64,000 bases of DNA from Sphingopyxis lindanitolerans (GTDB lineage Bacteria; Pseudomonadota; Alphaproteobacteria; Sphingomonadales; Sphingomonadaceae): contig NZ_CM009578.1 of NCBI RefSeq assembly GCF_002993885.1, forward strand, positions 2,331,751 through 2,395,750. The letters run 5' to 3'. Shown one piece after another: positions 8,396 through 18,311 of the stretch. The stretch's first letter is position 1. Each line of letters opens with the position of its first letter. The notes under the pieces were generated by a model, which was not told the DNA's origin, did no database searches, and saw nothing but the letters and a program-made list of their open reading frames with translations. A program made the translations under genes and the position numbers.

Positions 8396-9427
8396 TCAGC
8401 GCGCCCGCGCCGCCTGGTGCGCGATGTCGGTCATCAGCTTGCGGAACAGCACCGCGCCCGCGGTGCCCGAGGTTTTGAGCGCGCGCTCGCAGTCGAGCAA
8501 CCGCGTCATCAGCCGTGCGACGCGCACCGAATCCCAGATGTGGAGCTGTGCGGTCACCGCGCCCTGCTCTTTCCAGAAGACGCCGCTGCTTCGCGCCGAA
8601 ACCACCGTCGCGGGGTGCGCGCCGCCATCGACCTCGTCGCGCAGCCGCGCAAGCTGCATCGCGCGGATAGCGAGCGCGCGGATGATGCGAATCTCGGCGA
8701 CGCCGACCGCCGCCGCCTTGGCCAGCATCTCGGGCATCTCGCGCACCTTGCCGCCGAGTGCGACATTGATGCACGCGCTGACATCCTCTTCGTGGGTCGC
8801 GGCGCCGAGCGCGGCGATGTCGGCGACGGTCACCTGCCGCTGGCGATCGGGCGCGGCGTCGAGATAGAGTGCGATCTTCTCGATCTCGCGGCGCATCAGG
8901 GCCTGGTCGCCCGAGACGAGATCGACGAGCAGTTGCGCCTCGGCATTGGCGAGCCGGAGGCCTTCCTCCCCGGCCGCCGTCATCGCGATGCCGACGAGCG
9001 CGCGCCGGTCGGGCTGGTAACAGATCGCGGCGACGGCGTGGCTCGATCCTTCGACAAGCTTGACGAGTTTCGATTTCGCGGTGATCGACGCGCCGGTCGC
9101 GATCACCGGGTTGATCGCGGTTTCGGCCGCGAGCAACGCCTCGACGGCGGCGAGGCTGTCGTCGCCGCTGCCCGAAATTTCGAGCCGGATCACCCGGCTC
9201 GGCGAAAAGAGCGACATCGACGCCGCCTCGGCCGCCAGCAGCGACGGATCCTGCGACAGTTGCAATCCGGTGAGGTCGAGGCGTTCGGTGTCCTTGCCGG
9301 CGAGGCCGATCAAATGACCCGCGACCGCCGCCATCGTCGCTTCGTCGGGGCCGGTAAGCAGGATGAAGCGAAGGGCCGGGTCGAGGCGCGTCTGGCGTTC
9401 GAGGTCGGCGGGCTTGACGCTTTTCAT
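8396..9427 (-). CDS. holA: DNA polymerase III delta subunit
   Basis: Clamp-loader subunit that opens the beta sliding clamp, 343 residues. The N-terminal half carries the expected ILLTGPDEATM and later SRVIRLEISG segments of HolA AAA-like folds, and the helical C-terminal half matches in length. Its ATG overlaps the stop of lptE by four bases (ATGA), showing translational coupling. The leuS-lptE-holA order is common in alphaproteobacteria and supports the name; sequence conservation in this family is low. Confidence 0.88.
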   Translation of the reverse strand: MKSVKPADLERQTRLDPALRFILLTGPDEATMAAVAGHLIGLAGKDTERLDLTGLQLSQDPSLLAAEAASMSLFSPSRVIRLEISGSGDDSLAAVEALLAAETAINPVIATGASITAKSKLVKLVEGSSHAVAAICYQPDRRALVGIAMTAAGEEGLRLANAEAQLLVDLVSGDQALMRREIEKIALYLDAAPDRQRQVTVADIAALGAATHEEDVSACINVALGGKVREMPEMLAKAAAVGVAEIRIIRALAIRAMQLARLRDEVDGGAHPATVVSARSSGVFWKEQGAVTAQLHIWDSVRVARLMTRLLDCERALKTSGTAGAVLFRKLMTDIAHQAARAR

Positions 9428-9978
9428 TGCCCGGCGGGGGGCGGGGCGGGCGCCGGGGCGTCGGCCGACTGGCCGCCGCCGCGGTTGGCGATCACCGCGA
9501 GGTGCGCGTCGATCTGGTCGGCGACCCCCGAGGCGAGCCGTTCGAGCGAGGTCGATTCGGCGGCGATCGTCGCATATTCGCTGCCGACGACGTCGATCCC
9601 GGCGTCCTGCGCCGCGGTCGCGTCGAGCAATACCTCGCCGCTCGCGGCATCGACGAGTTGATAGCGCGCGCGAAGCGTCCGCCGCTCGCGCGTCACCGCA
9701 TCGTCGGCGCGGACGCCAAAGCCGGTGATCATATCCTCGAGCCGGACGTCGAGCCGCAGTCTTTTGCCCGCGCCATGCCCGGCCTGCGTCGCCTGCAACC
9801 GGTCGCGCAGCGCGTTGCGGACGAGGAAACCGCTATGCCCCTCGATCGGCGCGACATCGACGTCGGCGAGCACCTGCGCCACCGCTCCCTTGCTGCCGTT
9901 CGCATAGAGCGGCCTGAGGCCGCAGCCGCCGAGCATCAGCGAGGCGGCGACGAGCGAGGAGGTCAGGAGAGCGCGCAT
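9424..9978 (-). CDS. lptE: LPS assembly lipoprotein LptE
   Basis: 184-residue outer-membrane lipoprotein. A signal peptide ends in the lipobox LGGC with Cys19 as lipid attachment site, followed by GLRPLY, typical of LptE. It plugs the LptD barrel that inserts lipopolysaccharide into the outer membrane. The C-terminus is a Pro/Ala-rich tail. It lies between leuS and holA, the usual alphaproteobacterial order, and is translationally coupled to holA. Confidence 0.88.
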   Translation of the reverse strand: MRALLTSSLVAASLMLGGCGLRPLYANGSKGAVAQVLADVDVAPIEGHSGFLVRNALRDRLQATQAGHGAGKRLRLDVRLEDMITGFGVRADDAVTRERRTLRARYQLVDAASGEVLLDATAAQDAGIDVVGSEYATIAAESTSLERLASGVADQIDAHLAVIANRGGGQSADAPAPAPPPAGQ

Positions 9979-10001
9979 GCTTGAATATGTGACCTAGATA
10001 T

Positions 10002-10130
10002 CCGTTCGTGTCGAGCCGTTCGACTGCCTTGGCAGGCGCTCATGATAAACTTCGGCCAAGGGCCGAATTCGACACACCCAGAGCGCGCGCACGACCGACG
10101 GGCATCTCGACTTCGCTCAATGCGAACGGG
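10002..10130. repeat. Repeat element with terminal inverted repeats, copy 1
   Basis: A 129-base island between lptE and leuS. It begins CCGTTCGTGTCGAG and ends with the inverted CGAACGG; inside are TCGACTTCG and GGCCGAA-type palindromes. The same blocks in the same order occur at 43732-43864. It has no open frame with coding character and no transposase, so it looks like a REP/MITE-type extragenic repeat. Confidence 0.65.
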
Positions 10131-10153
10131 AAGGGGGAAGGCGTTCCAAGCCA

Positions 10154-12703
10154 TCAGGGAACGATATTCACCAAACGGTCGGGGACCACAATCACCTTCT
10201 TCGGCGCCACCCCGCCGAGCAGCTCGGCGATGCGCGGGCGCGCGAGCGCCGCGGCCTCGGCCGCCCCCCTGTCGAGTCCCTTGGGCATCGTCATCGTATC
10301 GCGCAGCTTGCCAGCAACCTGGATCGCGATCGTCACCTCATCCTCGACGAGCAGCGCCGGATCGGCGGCGGGCCATGCGGCATCGGCGACGAGGTCGGTC
10401 GTGCGCTGGCTGGCGGGCAGCGCCGCCCAGGCTTCTTCGGCCAGGTGCGGGAGCATCGGCGCGACGAGCAGGATCAAGGCGCGGCACGCCTCGGCGCGAG
10501 TCGCCGAGGGGGGCGCCTTTTCGATCTCGTTGGCGAGCGCGTGGATTTTGGCCACTGCCTTGTTGAAACCGAGCGCCTCGATATCGGCCGCGATCCCGGC
10601 CATCGCCTGGTGCAGCTTGCGCGCGAGGCCCTTGTCTTCGCCGCCGTCGCCGATGCTTTCGGTCTCACCGAAAATCCGCCACAGCCGCTGGACGAAACGC
10701 CATGCGCCCTCGATCCCCGCCTCGCTCCACGGCAGGTCGCGTTCGGGCGGACTGTCGGACAGCATGAACCAGCGCGCGGCGTCGGCGCCATACTGATCGA
10801 GGATGGCGTCGGGATCGACGACATTCTTCTTCGACTTCGACATTTTGATCACGCGGCCGACGGTGACCGGCGCGCCATCGGCGTCGAGCGTAGCGCCGTC
10901 GGCCGAACGGCTGATCTCGTCGGGGGTGAAGAAAAGCGGCGGCAGGCCTTCGCCTTGGGCGCGGCTATAGGTTTCGTGCGTCACCATGCCTTGCGTGAAC
11001 AGGCTGGCGAAGGGTTCGGCGATATCGATCATCCCCAGATGCTTGAGCGCGCGCGTCCAGAAGCGCGCGTAGAGCAGGTGGAGGATCGCATGCTCGATGC
11101 CGCCGATATATTGATCGACGGGCAGCCAGCGGCGGATCACTTCAGGATCGAACGGCTTGTCCGACGGCGAGCTTGCGAAACGCAGGAAATACCAGGACGA
11201 ATCGACGAAGGTGTCGAGCGTGTCGGTCTCGCGCACCGCCTCGCCGCCGCACGACGGGCACGCGACATGCTTCCACGTCGGGTGGCGAACCAGCGGATTG
11301 CCGGGGACCGAGAAATCGACATCTTCGGGCAGCACGACGGGAAGCTGGCTCTTGGGGACCGGCACCGTGCCGCACGCGGCGCAGTGAATGAAGGGGATCG
11401 GCGTGCCCCAGTAACGCTGGCGCGACACGCCCCAGTCGCGCAGGCGCCAAACCGTGGTGCCCTTGCCCCAGCCCTCATGCTCGGCGCGCGCGATCACCGC
11501 GGCCTTCGCCGCGTCGATCGTCATCCCGTCGAGGAAATGGCTGTTCACGAGGCGGCCGGGGCCGACATAGGCCTCGTCGCTGTGGAAGACCTGCTCGGTC
11601 TCCTCGCCGTCGGCGATCACCCGGTGGACGGGCAGTTCATATTTGCGCGCGAAATCGAGGTCGCGCTGGTCGTGCGCGGGACAGCCGAAGATCGCGCCGG
11701 TGCCATAATCCATCAGCACATAATTCACGACCCAGACCGGCATATGCCAGTCGGGATCGAGCGGATGCTCGACCGAAAGGCCGGTGTCGAAGCCCAGCTT
11801 CTCGCCGGTTTCGATCTGTTCGGCCGACGTGCCCTGGCGGCGGCATTCGGCGATGAAGGCGGTCAGCTCGGGCGAATCCTTCGCCAGCCGCTCGGCGAGC
11901 GGATGGTCGGGCGCAATCGCCGCGAAGCTCGCGCCGAAAAGCGTGTCGGGGCGCGTCGTGAAGACGTCGAACCCGGGTGCGCCGCCCGCCAGCTTGAAGC
12001 TGAACTCCAGCCCCTGCGACTTGCCGATCCAGTTTTCCTGCATCAACCGCACCTTGTCGGGCCAATGGTCGAGCTTGCCGAGCCCTTCGAGCAAATCGTC
12101 GGCAAAGGCGGTGATCTTGAGGAACCACTGCGACAATTTCTTCTTTTCGACCAGCGCGCCCGAACGCCAGCCGCGGCCGTCGATCACCTGCTCGTTGGCG
12201 AGCACGGTCATATCGACCGGATCCCAGTTGACGTAGCTTTCCTTGCGCGTGACGAGTCCGGCGGCGAACAGGTCGAGGAATAGCGCCTGTTCCTGGCCAT
12301 AATAATCGGGCTCGCAGGTCGCGAGCTCGCGGCTCCAGTCGATCGCGAGGCCCAGGCGCTTCAACTGCGCGCGCATCGCGGCGATATTGGCGCGGGTCCA
12401 GCCGCCGGGGTGGACGCCCTTTTCCATCGCGGCGTTTTCCGCCGGCATGCCGAACGCATCCCAGCCCATCGGGTGGAGGACATCGTGTCCGGTCATCCGC
12501 TTGAAGCGCGCGAGCACGTCGCCCATCGCATAGTTGCGGACGTGTCCCATGTGGATGCGCCCCGACGGATAGGGGAACATCTCGAGGATATAGGCTTTCG
12601 GCTTGTCGTCGCTCTCGTTCGTGGCAAAGCTGTTCGCGGCGTCCCAGGCCGCCTGCCAGCGGGCATCGGCGGCGAGGGCGCCAAAGCGCGGTTCGCGGGT
12701 CAT
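10154..12703 (-). CDS. leuS: Leucyl-tRNA synthetase
   Basis: Class I aminoacyl-tRNA synthetase charging tRNA-Leu, 849 residues. The HIGH motif is HMGH at 51-54 after PYPSGRI, and KMSKS is at 620-624. The CP1 editing domain and the [13 protein letters not shown] block are present. The ATG at 12703 is preferred over an in-frame TTG at 12730 because residues from it match the usual N-terminus. It follows a DUF3576 lipoprotein gene and precedes lptE and holA on the same strand. Confidence 0.97.
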   Translation of the reverse strand: MTREPRFGALAADARWQAAWDAANSFATNESDDKPKAYILEMFPYPSGRIHMGHVRNYAMGDVLARFKRMTGHDVLHPMGWDAFGMPAENAAMEKGVHPGGWTRANIAAMRAQLKRLGLAIDWSRELATCEPDYYGQEQALFLDLFAAGLVTRKESYVNWDPVDMTVLANEQVIDGRGWRSGALVEKKKLSQWFLKITAFADDLLEGLGKLDHWPDKVRLMQENWIGKSQGLEFSFKLAGGAPGFDVFTTRPDTLFGASFAAIAPDHPLAERLAKDSPELTAFIAECRRQGTSAEQIETGEKLGFDTGLSVEHPLDPDWHMPVWVVNYVLMDYGTGAIFGCPAHDQRDLDFARKYELPVHRVIADGEETEQVFHSDEAYVGPGRLVNSHFLDGMTIDAAKAAVIARAEHEGWGKGTTVWRLRDWGVSRQRYWGTPIPFIHCAACGTVPVPKSQLPVVLPEDVDFSVPGNPLVRHPTWKHVACPSCGGEAVRETDTLDTFVDSSWYFLRFASSPSDKPFDPEVIRRWLPVDQYIGGIEHAILHLLYARFWTRALKHLGMIDIAEPFASLFTQGMVTHETYSRAQGEGLPPLFFTPDEISRSADGATLDADGAPVTVGRVIKMSKSKKNVVDPDAILDQYGADAARWFMLSDSPPERDLPWSEAGIEGAWRFVQRLWRIFGETESIGDGGEDKGLARKLHQAMAGIAADIEALGFNKAVAKIHALANEIEKAPPSATRAEACRALILLVAPMLPHLAEEAWAALPASQRTTDLVADAAWPAADPALLVEDEVTIAIQVAGKLRDTMTMPKGLDRGAAEAAALARPRIAELLGGVAPKKVIVVPDRLVNIVP

Positions 12704-12833
12704 GTGTTCGGTTACCCCGTTATTCTGCAATCAAATCATCTGCCAAAACTGCGCGCCCCCGCGAAGGGGGCCATCACCTGCCGCTTAAATCCGAAACAAC
12801 CGGAGAGGCCCCCGCCTTTGCGGGGTTTTGGAA

Positions 12834-13295
12834 TCAACCCTCGATCGCGCCGCGACGCAGGTCGCGGGCGCGGGTGAGGATGATTTCCTCGAGCTTCTGC
12901 ACCGTGGCCGCCTGCACCGGCGCGTCGGCCCAGGTGCCGCCCTGCGACACCTGGCGCGAGGCGGCGACGCGAAGGGCGTCGGCGCGCAGGTCGCGGTCGA
13001 GAATCGAGACGGTGACCTTCATCCGCTCGCCCGGATTCGCGGGGTTCGCGTACCAGTCGGTGATGATCACCCCACCCGACGAATCGGCCTGGAGCAGCGG
13101 CATGAACGACAAGGCGTCGAGCGAGGCGCGCCAGAGATAGGCGTTCACGCCGATCGTCGTCACCTGCGACGCCGCGAGATCGGCCTTCGGCCGTTCCTTG
13201 CCGCCACAGGCCGAGAGGCCGAGCGCCGCGAGCCCGAGCAGCGCGAGCGCGGCCGAACGGCGACCGGGCGAAGCAAGAACGGAAAGCTTGGACAT
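12834..13295 (-). CDS. DUF3576 family lipoprotein
   Basis: 153 residues from the ATG at 13295; an open frame upstream of it has no signal sequence. Residues 14-32 form a signal peptide ending in the lipobox LSAC, predicting a lipoprotein. The rest (GVNAYLWRASLDALSFMPLLQAD and later a basic helix) matches the DUF3576 family, which in many alphaproteobacteria is encoded just upstream of leuS, as here. Function unknown; an envelope role is likely. Confidence 0.85.
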   Translation of the reverse strand: MSKLSVLASPGRRSAALALLGLAALGLSACGGKERPKADLAASQVTTIGVNAYLWRASLDALSFMPLLQADSSGGVIITDWYANPANPGERMKVTVSILDRDLRADALRVAASRQVSQGGTWADAPVQAATVQKLEEIILTRARDLRRGAIEG

Positions 13296-13571
13296 GCCGA
13301 AACACCTTATACTGGGCGCCGCCGGGCGAAAAACCGGCTGCACTGCTGCAAATTTGTCAGCGTCTCTATCGCCCTTGCCGCCGTCCGGCAAGCGCGGCCA
13401 TCGCGTCTTTTCGGCCATTCACCTCCGGCTCAGTTTGGGGCCGCACTGTGGTGTTCGCGCAACAAGTTCGGCGAAAAGCCGGAGCGGCGCGATAATTCGT
13501 TCGGGAATCACTGGAATTATCCCCGCCAGAGGCCTATCTGACGAGTCGATTGGGGATGGAGTCGCAGGATT

Positions 13572-14288
13572 ATGGCGCGGAAGCCGCGACATTTCTGGAA
13601 GGTTGGGCTGTTCGCCGCTGCGGCGATTTCGGTTGCGCTTCCGCCTGCGCTCGCCGCGATGACCCGCGCCGACCGCATCCGCGACACCCATTTGTCCGAA
13701 AGCCTGCTCGGCCAGTTCACCCCCGCTTCGGGCGATCAGCGCCTGATCGCGCGCTATAACAAGATGTCGGCCGAAACGCGGCGGAGCTTCAGCTTCACGC
13801 CCGCGGTCACCGACCGGACCCGCCAGAATCGCGCCATCACCGTCGTGATCCGCACCCGCGACGACGCGTCGAGCGCCGCGCGCACGACTGGTCTGGCCGC
13901 TGGTCGCGCCAATATGCCGATCGCGATCACGCCGATCGCCTATAATCTCGGCGCATCGGTCGGCTTCCAGAAATTCGTCACCCCGGCGCTGCCGCGCGGA
14001 GTCGACCTGCGCAACCTGCCGGTCGCGAAGGCGCCCGAACAGGCCGAGCGGAAGTCGCGCTTCGCGGCCCGCGTGACGAGCCAGCCGAGCGATCCGGCCG
14101 GCGCGACCGACCGCATCACCGCGCCCGGTGACGACCAGAATGTCGATGTCGTCAGCAGCTATCGCCTGACCAAGAATCTCGATGTCACGGCGGGCGTCCG
14201 CTATCGCACCGACGATCGCGTCCAGCCGCTGACCGATTCGCGCCGCGACAGCCAGGCGGTCTATGTCGGGACGGCCTTCCGCTTCTAG
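13572..14288 (+). CDS. Exported protein with outer-membrane-like C-terminus, unknown function
   Basis: 238 residues. Residues 1-28 form a signal peptide (positive start, hydrophobic core, ALA end). The middle is rich in charged and Pro/Ala residues without a recognisable domain. The last 50 residues alternate polar and hydrophobic (YRLTKNLDVTAGVRYRT), and the protein ends YVGTAFRF; a terminal Phe is the usual outer-membrane insertion signal. It may be a small beta-barrel or a barrel-associated protein. I do not recognise the family. A 276-base non-coding gap precedes it, giving room for its own promoter. Confidence 0.75.
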   Translation: MARKPRHFWKVGLFAAAAISVALPPALAAMTRADRIRDTHLSESLLGQFTPASGDQRLIARYNKMSAETRRSFSFTPAVTDRTRQNRAITVVIRTRDDASSAARTTGLAAGRANMPIAITPIAYNLGASVGFQKFVTPALPRGVDLRNLPVAKAPEQAERKSRFAARVTSQPSDPAGATDRITAPGDDQNVDVVSSYRLTKNLDVTAGVRYRTDDRVQPLTDSRRDSQAVYVGTAFRF

Positions 14289-14418
14289 CCTGCGTTGATA
14301 TTTGGGCCGCTGCGGTCTGAAACGTCACTTTTTTCGAGCTTCCGGTGTTCACGCACATGAGTGCGCAGTACTCCGAGTCTCTAAAAAGCAGCGTTTTCGG
14401 TTCACCCCGAACCCAGTC

Positions 14419-15039
14419 TCAACGCGGCCTTGAACGCCGCTTCGTGGCCTTTTCATCCCAGCTATCGATCGCCGCCCAACCGGCATCATGCGCCCCCGCG
14501 CGGCGCAGCGCCCGCGCCCGCGCCGGGGTCATACCGCCGAGCGCCACGGCCTTTGTGCCAGCGAGCCGCGCGAGCCGCAGCCACGCCGCGCGCCCCAGCG
14601 CTGGCGCACCGGGGTGCGAGCGCGTCGGATGGAGCAGTGAGACGAAGGCGGCGTCGGCGCGTGCGCGCCGCGCGGCGCGCGCTTCGCGCGTGTCGTGGAC
14701 CGGCAGGGTGGCGATCAGGCCAAGCCGATGCGCCTGCGCGGCGCGGCGCGCGAGCGGCTGGCGGAGGTGGACACCATCGGCGCCCCAGCGTTTCGCGAGC
14801 GCGGGCGTCCCGGCGAGCAACAGCCGCAGCTTGCGCGCCCGCGCGATTCGCGCCAGCCGCCGAAACAGCCGCCAGCGCGCGCCGGGCGCCAGCCCGTCGT
14901 GGCGCACGACGATGCCGCTCCCCGGCGGCAGGATCGCGGCGAGTTCGGCCATGTCCGCCGCGAGCCGCTCGTCGCTGAACAGCCAGGCGTCAGGCAATTT
15001 GGGGGCAAGCTTGCGGGCAAGAGGGTGGCGCCGGACCAT
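14419..15039 (-). CDS. Thiamine phosphate synthase (ThiE/TenI)-like protein, probably not a true ThiE
   Basis: 206 residues from the ATG at 15039. It has the TIM-barrel landmarks of the ThiE/TenI superfamily: GADGVHLRQ, a HPTRSHPG phosphate-loop region and AVALGGMTP near the end. However, the Asp of the ThiE LINDR motif is replaced (LLLAGT), and HLGQxD lacks its Asp (HLRQPL), so the usual magnesium-pyrophosphate ligands appear missing. It may have another ligand. It is divergent from the YggS gene with a 58-base gap. The C-terminus is very basic (KATKRRSRPR). Confidence 0.7.
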   Translation of the reverse strand: MVRRHPLARKLAPKLPDAWLFSDERLAADMAELAAILPPGSGIVVRHDGLAPGARWRLFRRLARIARARKLRLLLAGTPALAKRWGADGVHLRQPLARRAAQAHRLGLIATLPVHDTREARAARRARADAAFVSLLHPTRSHPGAPALGRAAWLRLARLAGTKAVALGGMTPARARALRRAGAHDAGWAAIDSWDEKATKRRSRPR

Positions 15040-15097
15040 CGCCCTTCCTATAGGCGCGTCGCGAGCGCGCGCAACGCGCGCCCTTCGAGGACGAGCT

Positions 15098-15760
15098 ATG
15101 GACGACGCGGCGAATCGGTTGGCCGAAGTGAAGACGGTGATCGCGGAGGCGGCGAAGCGCGCGCAGCGAAAGCCCGCGGATATCTGCCTGATCGCGGTGT
15201 CGAAGACGCACGACGCCGACGCCATCCGCCCGTTGATCGCCGCGGGCCAGCGCCATTTCGGCGAGAATCGCGTCCAGGAAGCCGCGGCGAAATGGCCCGC
15301 ACTGCGCGCCGCGACGGCGGACGTCACGCTCCACCTGATCGGCCAACTCCAGTCGAACAAGGCCGAGGAAGCGATCGGCCTGTTCGATGCGATTCATTCG
15401 GTCGACCGCTCGTCGCTGGTGCAGGCGCTCGCGAAAGCCTGCGAAAAGACCGGCAGGCGGCCGCAGTTCTTCGTCCAGGTCAATATCGGCGACGAGGAGC
15501 AGAAGGGCGGCTGTGCGGTGCGCGACCTGCCCGCGCTGCTTGCCGAAGCGGCCGCGGCGGGCCTCAAGATCGAAGGCCTGATGGCGATCCCGCCCGCCGA
15601 CGTCGAGCCCGCACCCTATTTCGCACTGCTCGACGAACTCGCCGAACGCCACGGCCTGCCGCTGCGCTCGATGGGGATGAGCAGCGATTATGAAACCGCG
15701 GTGATGCTCGGCGCGACGCATGTGCGCGTCGGGACGGCGCTGTTCGGCACGCGAGGGTAG
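15098..15760 (+). CDS. YggS/PROSC family pyridoxal-phosphate homeostasis protein
   Basis: 220 residues; ATG at 15098 with GAGG about seven bases upstream. It has the family's PLP lysine motif AVSKTH, the GENRVQEA block, HLIGQLQSNK and the C-terminal phosphate-binding region SMGMSSDYETAVMLGATHVRVGTALFG. These cytosolic fold-type III proteins buffer PLP and affect amino-acid and vitamin B6 balance. Full length for the family. Confidence 0.95.
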   Translation: MDDAANRLAEVKTVIAEAAKRAQRKPADICLIAVSKTHDADAIRPLIAAGQRHFGENRVQEAAAKWPALRAATADVTLHLIGQLQSNKAEEAIGLFDAIHSVDRSSLVQALAKACEKTGRRPQFFVQVNIGDEEQKGGCAVRDLPALLAEAAAAGLKIEGLMAIPPADVEPAPYFALLDELAERHGLPLRSMGMSSDYETAVMLGATHVRVGTALFGTRG

Positions 15761-15894
15761 GGTTCGGGACCAGAGGGGAGGCGCGGCGGCTTTCGACCGG
15801 AAGCCACCCTATCCTTCATCGTCACCCTGAAACAAGTTCAGCATGGCGACATTAAAAGGCCGCTCCCCATCCCCCCAAACCATCCTTCGCCGCC

Positions 15895-16422
15895 CTATTG
15901 ATATTCGACCGTCACCGGAATCCGCCCGCGATAGTCGCCGTCGCTCGCGCCCGCGACCTGCAACCGGCCGCCGAAGCGGAAGATGAGGCGGCCGTCGGGG
16001 CCGAGTCGCGGCGCGGCGCCGAGGTCGGTGGCAAGGCCGGTGACGCGCGCGGTCCGGCCGCTGCCGTTTTCGAGATCGACCGCGGTGGGCAGGAAGATGC
16101 GCACTTGGGCGCCGGGTTCGCCGCGCACGGTGACGGTGCCGGTCACCGCGAAGCCGCCCAGGTCGCGGACGTCGCCGCTAAGGCGGCGGGCGCCGGTGAC
16201 GGGGTCGAGATCGACTTCGCCGCCGCTCGCGCCCGCCGCGACGCGGCCCATGTCGAGTTGGGTTTCGATGTCGATGCGAAGCGGCGTTTCGGCCTTGCGG
16301 TTCGCCGCGACCGACCCGCTGTCCCCCTTGCCGCACAGCATACATTGCGCCGACGCCGCCGAAGGAAGGGCGAGCCACAGGAAAAGCACGGATAAAAGGC
16401 GCGGTTTCACGCGGATCGGCAT
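15895..16422 (-). CDS. DUF4402 family exported protein
   Basis: 175 residues from the ATG at 16422. A signal peptide ends in ASA before QCMLCGKGDSG. The remainder has repeated short strands with Gly-rich turns, consistent with DUF4402 proteins, a family of beta-sandwich secreted or surface proteins found in clusters in Sphingomonadales. Cys residues just after the signal peptide (CMLC) could form a disulfide. Function unknown. It is divergent from the type III polyketide synthase operon with an 83-base gap. Confidence 0.72.
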   Translation of the reverse strand: MPIRVKPRLLSVLFLWLALPSAASAQCMLCGKGDSGSVAANRKAETPLRIDIETQLDMGRVAAGASGGEVDLDPVTGARRLSGDVRDLGGFAVTGTVTVRGEPGAQVRIFLPTAVDLENGSGRTARVTGLATDLGAAPRLGPDGRLIFRFGGRLQVAGASDGDYRGRIPVTVEYQ

Positions 16423-16505
16423 AGACGCTTCATGGTTAAGCCGCGGTAAAGCCGACTGCGCGCTTATCGGCTGGCGGGGGTGCCCCTTTCGGTCTAACCA
16501 GCGCC

Positions 16506-17582
16506 ATGAGCAGCCCCCCGCTCCGCCCACCTTCTGTCCGCCTCAATGCTCTCGCCACCGCGGTGCCGGGTCACGACATCCATCACGCCTTTATCGATTG
16601 GGCGACGCCGCGTCTCGCCGACGAGCGCGTCCGCGCACTCTTCGCGCGGATGGCGGCGCGGTCGGGGATCGACCATCGCTGGTCGGTGCTGCCGCCGACA
16701 CCGACGGGCGGTTCGCCGGTCGCGCCGGGCGGCTTCTACGACCATCCCGGCCTTCCCCCGACCTCGGTGCGGATGGCGGCCTATGCCGATCATGCCCCCG
16801 ACCTTGCGATGCAGGCGATCGCAGCGCTCGGCGATGCCTTCGACCCCGCGCGCGTCACTCATATCGTCGTCGCAAGCTGCACCGGCTTCGTCGCGCCGGG
16901 GATCGACCAGATCCTCGCGCGCCGGCTGAAGCTGGCGCCGAGCGTCGAGCGCGTGCTGATCGGATTCATGGGCTGCTATGCCGGGATCACTGCGTTGCGC
17001 ACCGCGCGGCATATCGTGCGGTCGCAGGCCGACGCCGTCGTGCTGGTCGTCAGCGTCGAATTATCGACGCTGCACCTGCAACTCGAGGATCGCCCCGAAC
17101 CCTTGCTCGCGATGCTGCAATTCAGCGACGGCGCGGCGGCGGGGATCGTCTCGGCCGATGCGAGCGGACTCGAACTGGGCGAGGGGATCAGCCTCGCGCT
17201 CGAGGACAGCGCCGAGATGATCCGCTGGGACATCGGTGACACCGGCTTTGCGATGCATCTGTCGGGCGAAGTGCCCGGCCGCCTGCGCGAGGCGCTGGCG
17301 GCGCCTCCGGTGCGCGAGCGGCTGTTCGGAGGCGGCACGCCGCCGCTGCTCGCGGTCCACGCCGGCGGCCGCTCAGTACTCGACGCGGTCGAACATGGAC
17401 TGGACGTGCCCGCCGATGCGCTCGCCGACAGCCGCGCGGTGCTGGCGCGCTTCGGCAATATGTCGTCGGCGACGATCCTGTTCGTGCTCGCCGCGATGAT
17501 CGCACGCGGCGCGGCGGGGCAGGGGCTTGCGATCGCTTTCGGTCCCGGCCTCGCCGCCGAGGCGATCCGGTTCGACGCATGA
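16506..17582 (+). CDS. Type III polyketide synthase (chalcone/stilbene synthase-like)
   Basis: 358-residue homodimeric ketosynthase that extends an acyl-CoA with malonyl-CoA. The catalytic triad is visible: Cys157 in GFMGCYAG, His285 in AVHAGG (usual form AVHPGG) and Asn318 in GNMSSAT. Its stop overlaps the start of a methyltransferase gene by four bases, and an FAD oxidoreductase follows, giving a three-gene operon. The same trio makes methylated phenolic lipids and quinones in the Streptomyces srsABC system; a similar lipid product is plausible but not proven. Starter unit cannot be told from sequence. Confidence 0.92.
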   Translation: MSSPPLRPPSVRLNALATAVPGHDIHHAFIDWATPRLADERVRALFARMAARSGIDHRWSVLPPTPTGGSPVAPGGFYDHPGLPPTSVRMAAYADHAPDLAMQAIAALGDAFDPARVTHIVVASCTGFVAPGIDQILARRLKLAPSVERVLIGFMGCYAGITALRTARHIVRSQADAVVLVVSVELSTLHLQLEDRPEPLLAMLQFSDGAAAGIVSADASGLELGEGISLALEDSAEMIRWDIGDTGFAMHLSGEVPGRLREALAAPPVRERLFGGGTPPLLAVHAGGRSVLDAVEHGLDVPADALADSRAVLARFGNMSSATILFVLAAMIARGAAGQGLAIAFGPGLAAEAIRFDA

Positions 17583-18307
17583 ACCCCTTCGCCAGCCTCG
17601 CCCGGCCGATCGCGCGCGAGGAAGAGATGGACGCGGCCGACCTGCCGCCCGCGCATTATGCGAAAGTGCTCGCCGACCTGTCGCGGATCAATGGTCTGAC
17701 GCTCGCGCGGCGGCCGACCATGGGCTTTCTGGGCCGCGTCCGCGCGCGGGGGGTGGAAGCGGGGGGAATCGGGGCAAAGCCGTGGCGCATCCTCGACGTC
17801 GGCTTCGGCGCCGGCGACATGCTTTTGGCGATCGCGCGCTGGGGCGACGCGCACGGCGTCGCGCTCGATCTGGTGGGCGTCGATCTCAATCCGAAAAGCG
17901 CGCCCGTCGCCGCGGCGCGACTCGGCGACCGCGCGCGGCTGATCACCGGCGATTATCGCGACCTGGCGGGGCAGGGGTGGGACATCATCCTGTCGAGCCT
18001 TGTCACCCACCATATGGACGGCGGGCAGCGGCGCGATTTCCTGCGCTTCATGGAGGCGGAAGGCACGCGCGGCTGGCTGGTCAACGACCTGCATCGCCAG
18101 CGCCTGCCGTTCGCGGGCTATCCGCTGCTCGCGAGCCTGGCCCTGGTCGACCCGATCGTGCGCCGCGACGGGCAACTTTCGGTCGGCCGCAGCTTTCGCC
18201 GCGCCGAATGGCAGGCGACGCTCGCCGACGCGCTATCGGACACCGCGAGCCAATGCCGCATCTTCCGCAGCTTTCCCTACCGGCTCTGCGTCGAGCGCAT
18301 CCGGTGA
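17579..18307 (+). CDS. Class I SAM-dependent methyltransferase
   Basis: 242 residues. The SAM-binding motif I is ILDVGFGAGD at 71-80, motif II-like acidic loop VGVDLNPKS follows, and SSLVTHHMDG corresponds to the later strand region. It overlaps the polyketide synthase by four bases and is followed within four bases by the FAD gene, so it most likely methylates the polyketide or its oxidised form. C- versus O-methylation cannot be decided from sequence. Confidence 0.88.
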   Translation: MNPFASLARPIAREEEMDAADLPPAHYAKVLADLSRINGLTLARRPTMGFLGRVRARGVEAGGIGAKPWRILDVGFGAGDMLLAIARWGDAHGVALDLVGVDLNPKSAPVAAARLGDRARLITGDYRDLAGQGWDIILSSLVTHHMDGGQRRDFLRFMEAEGTRGWLVNDLHRQRLPFAGYPLLASLALVDPIVRRDGQLSVGRSFRRAEWQATLADALSDTASQCRIFRSFPYRLCVERIR

Positions 18308-18311
18308 CCCG

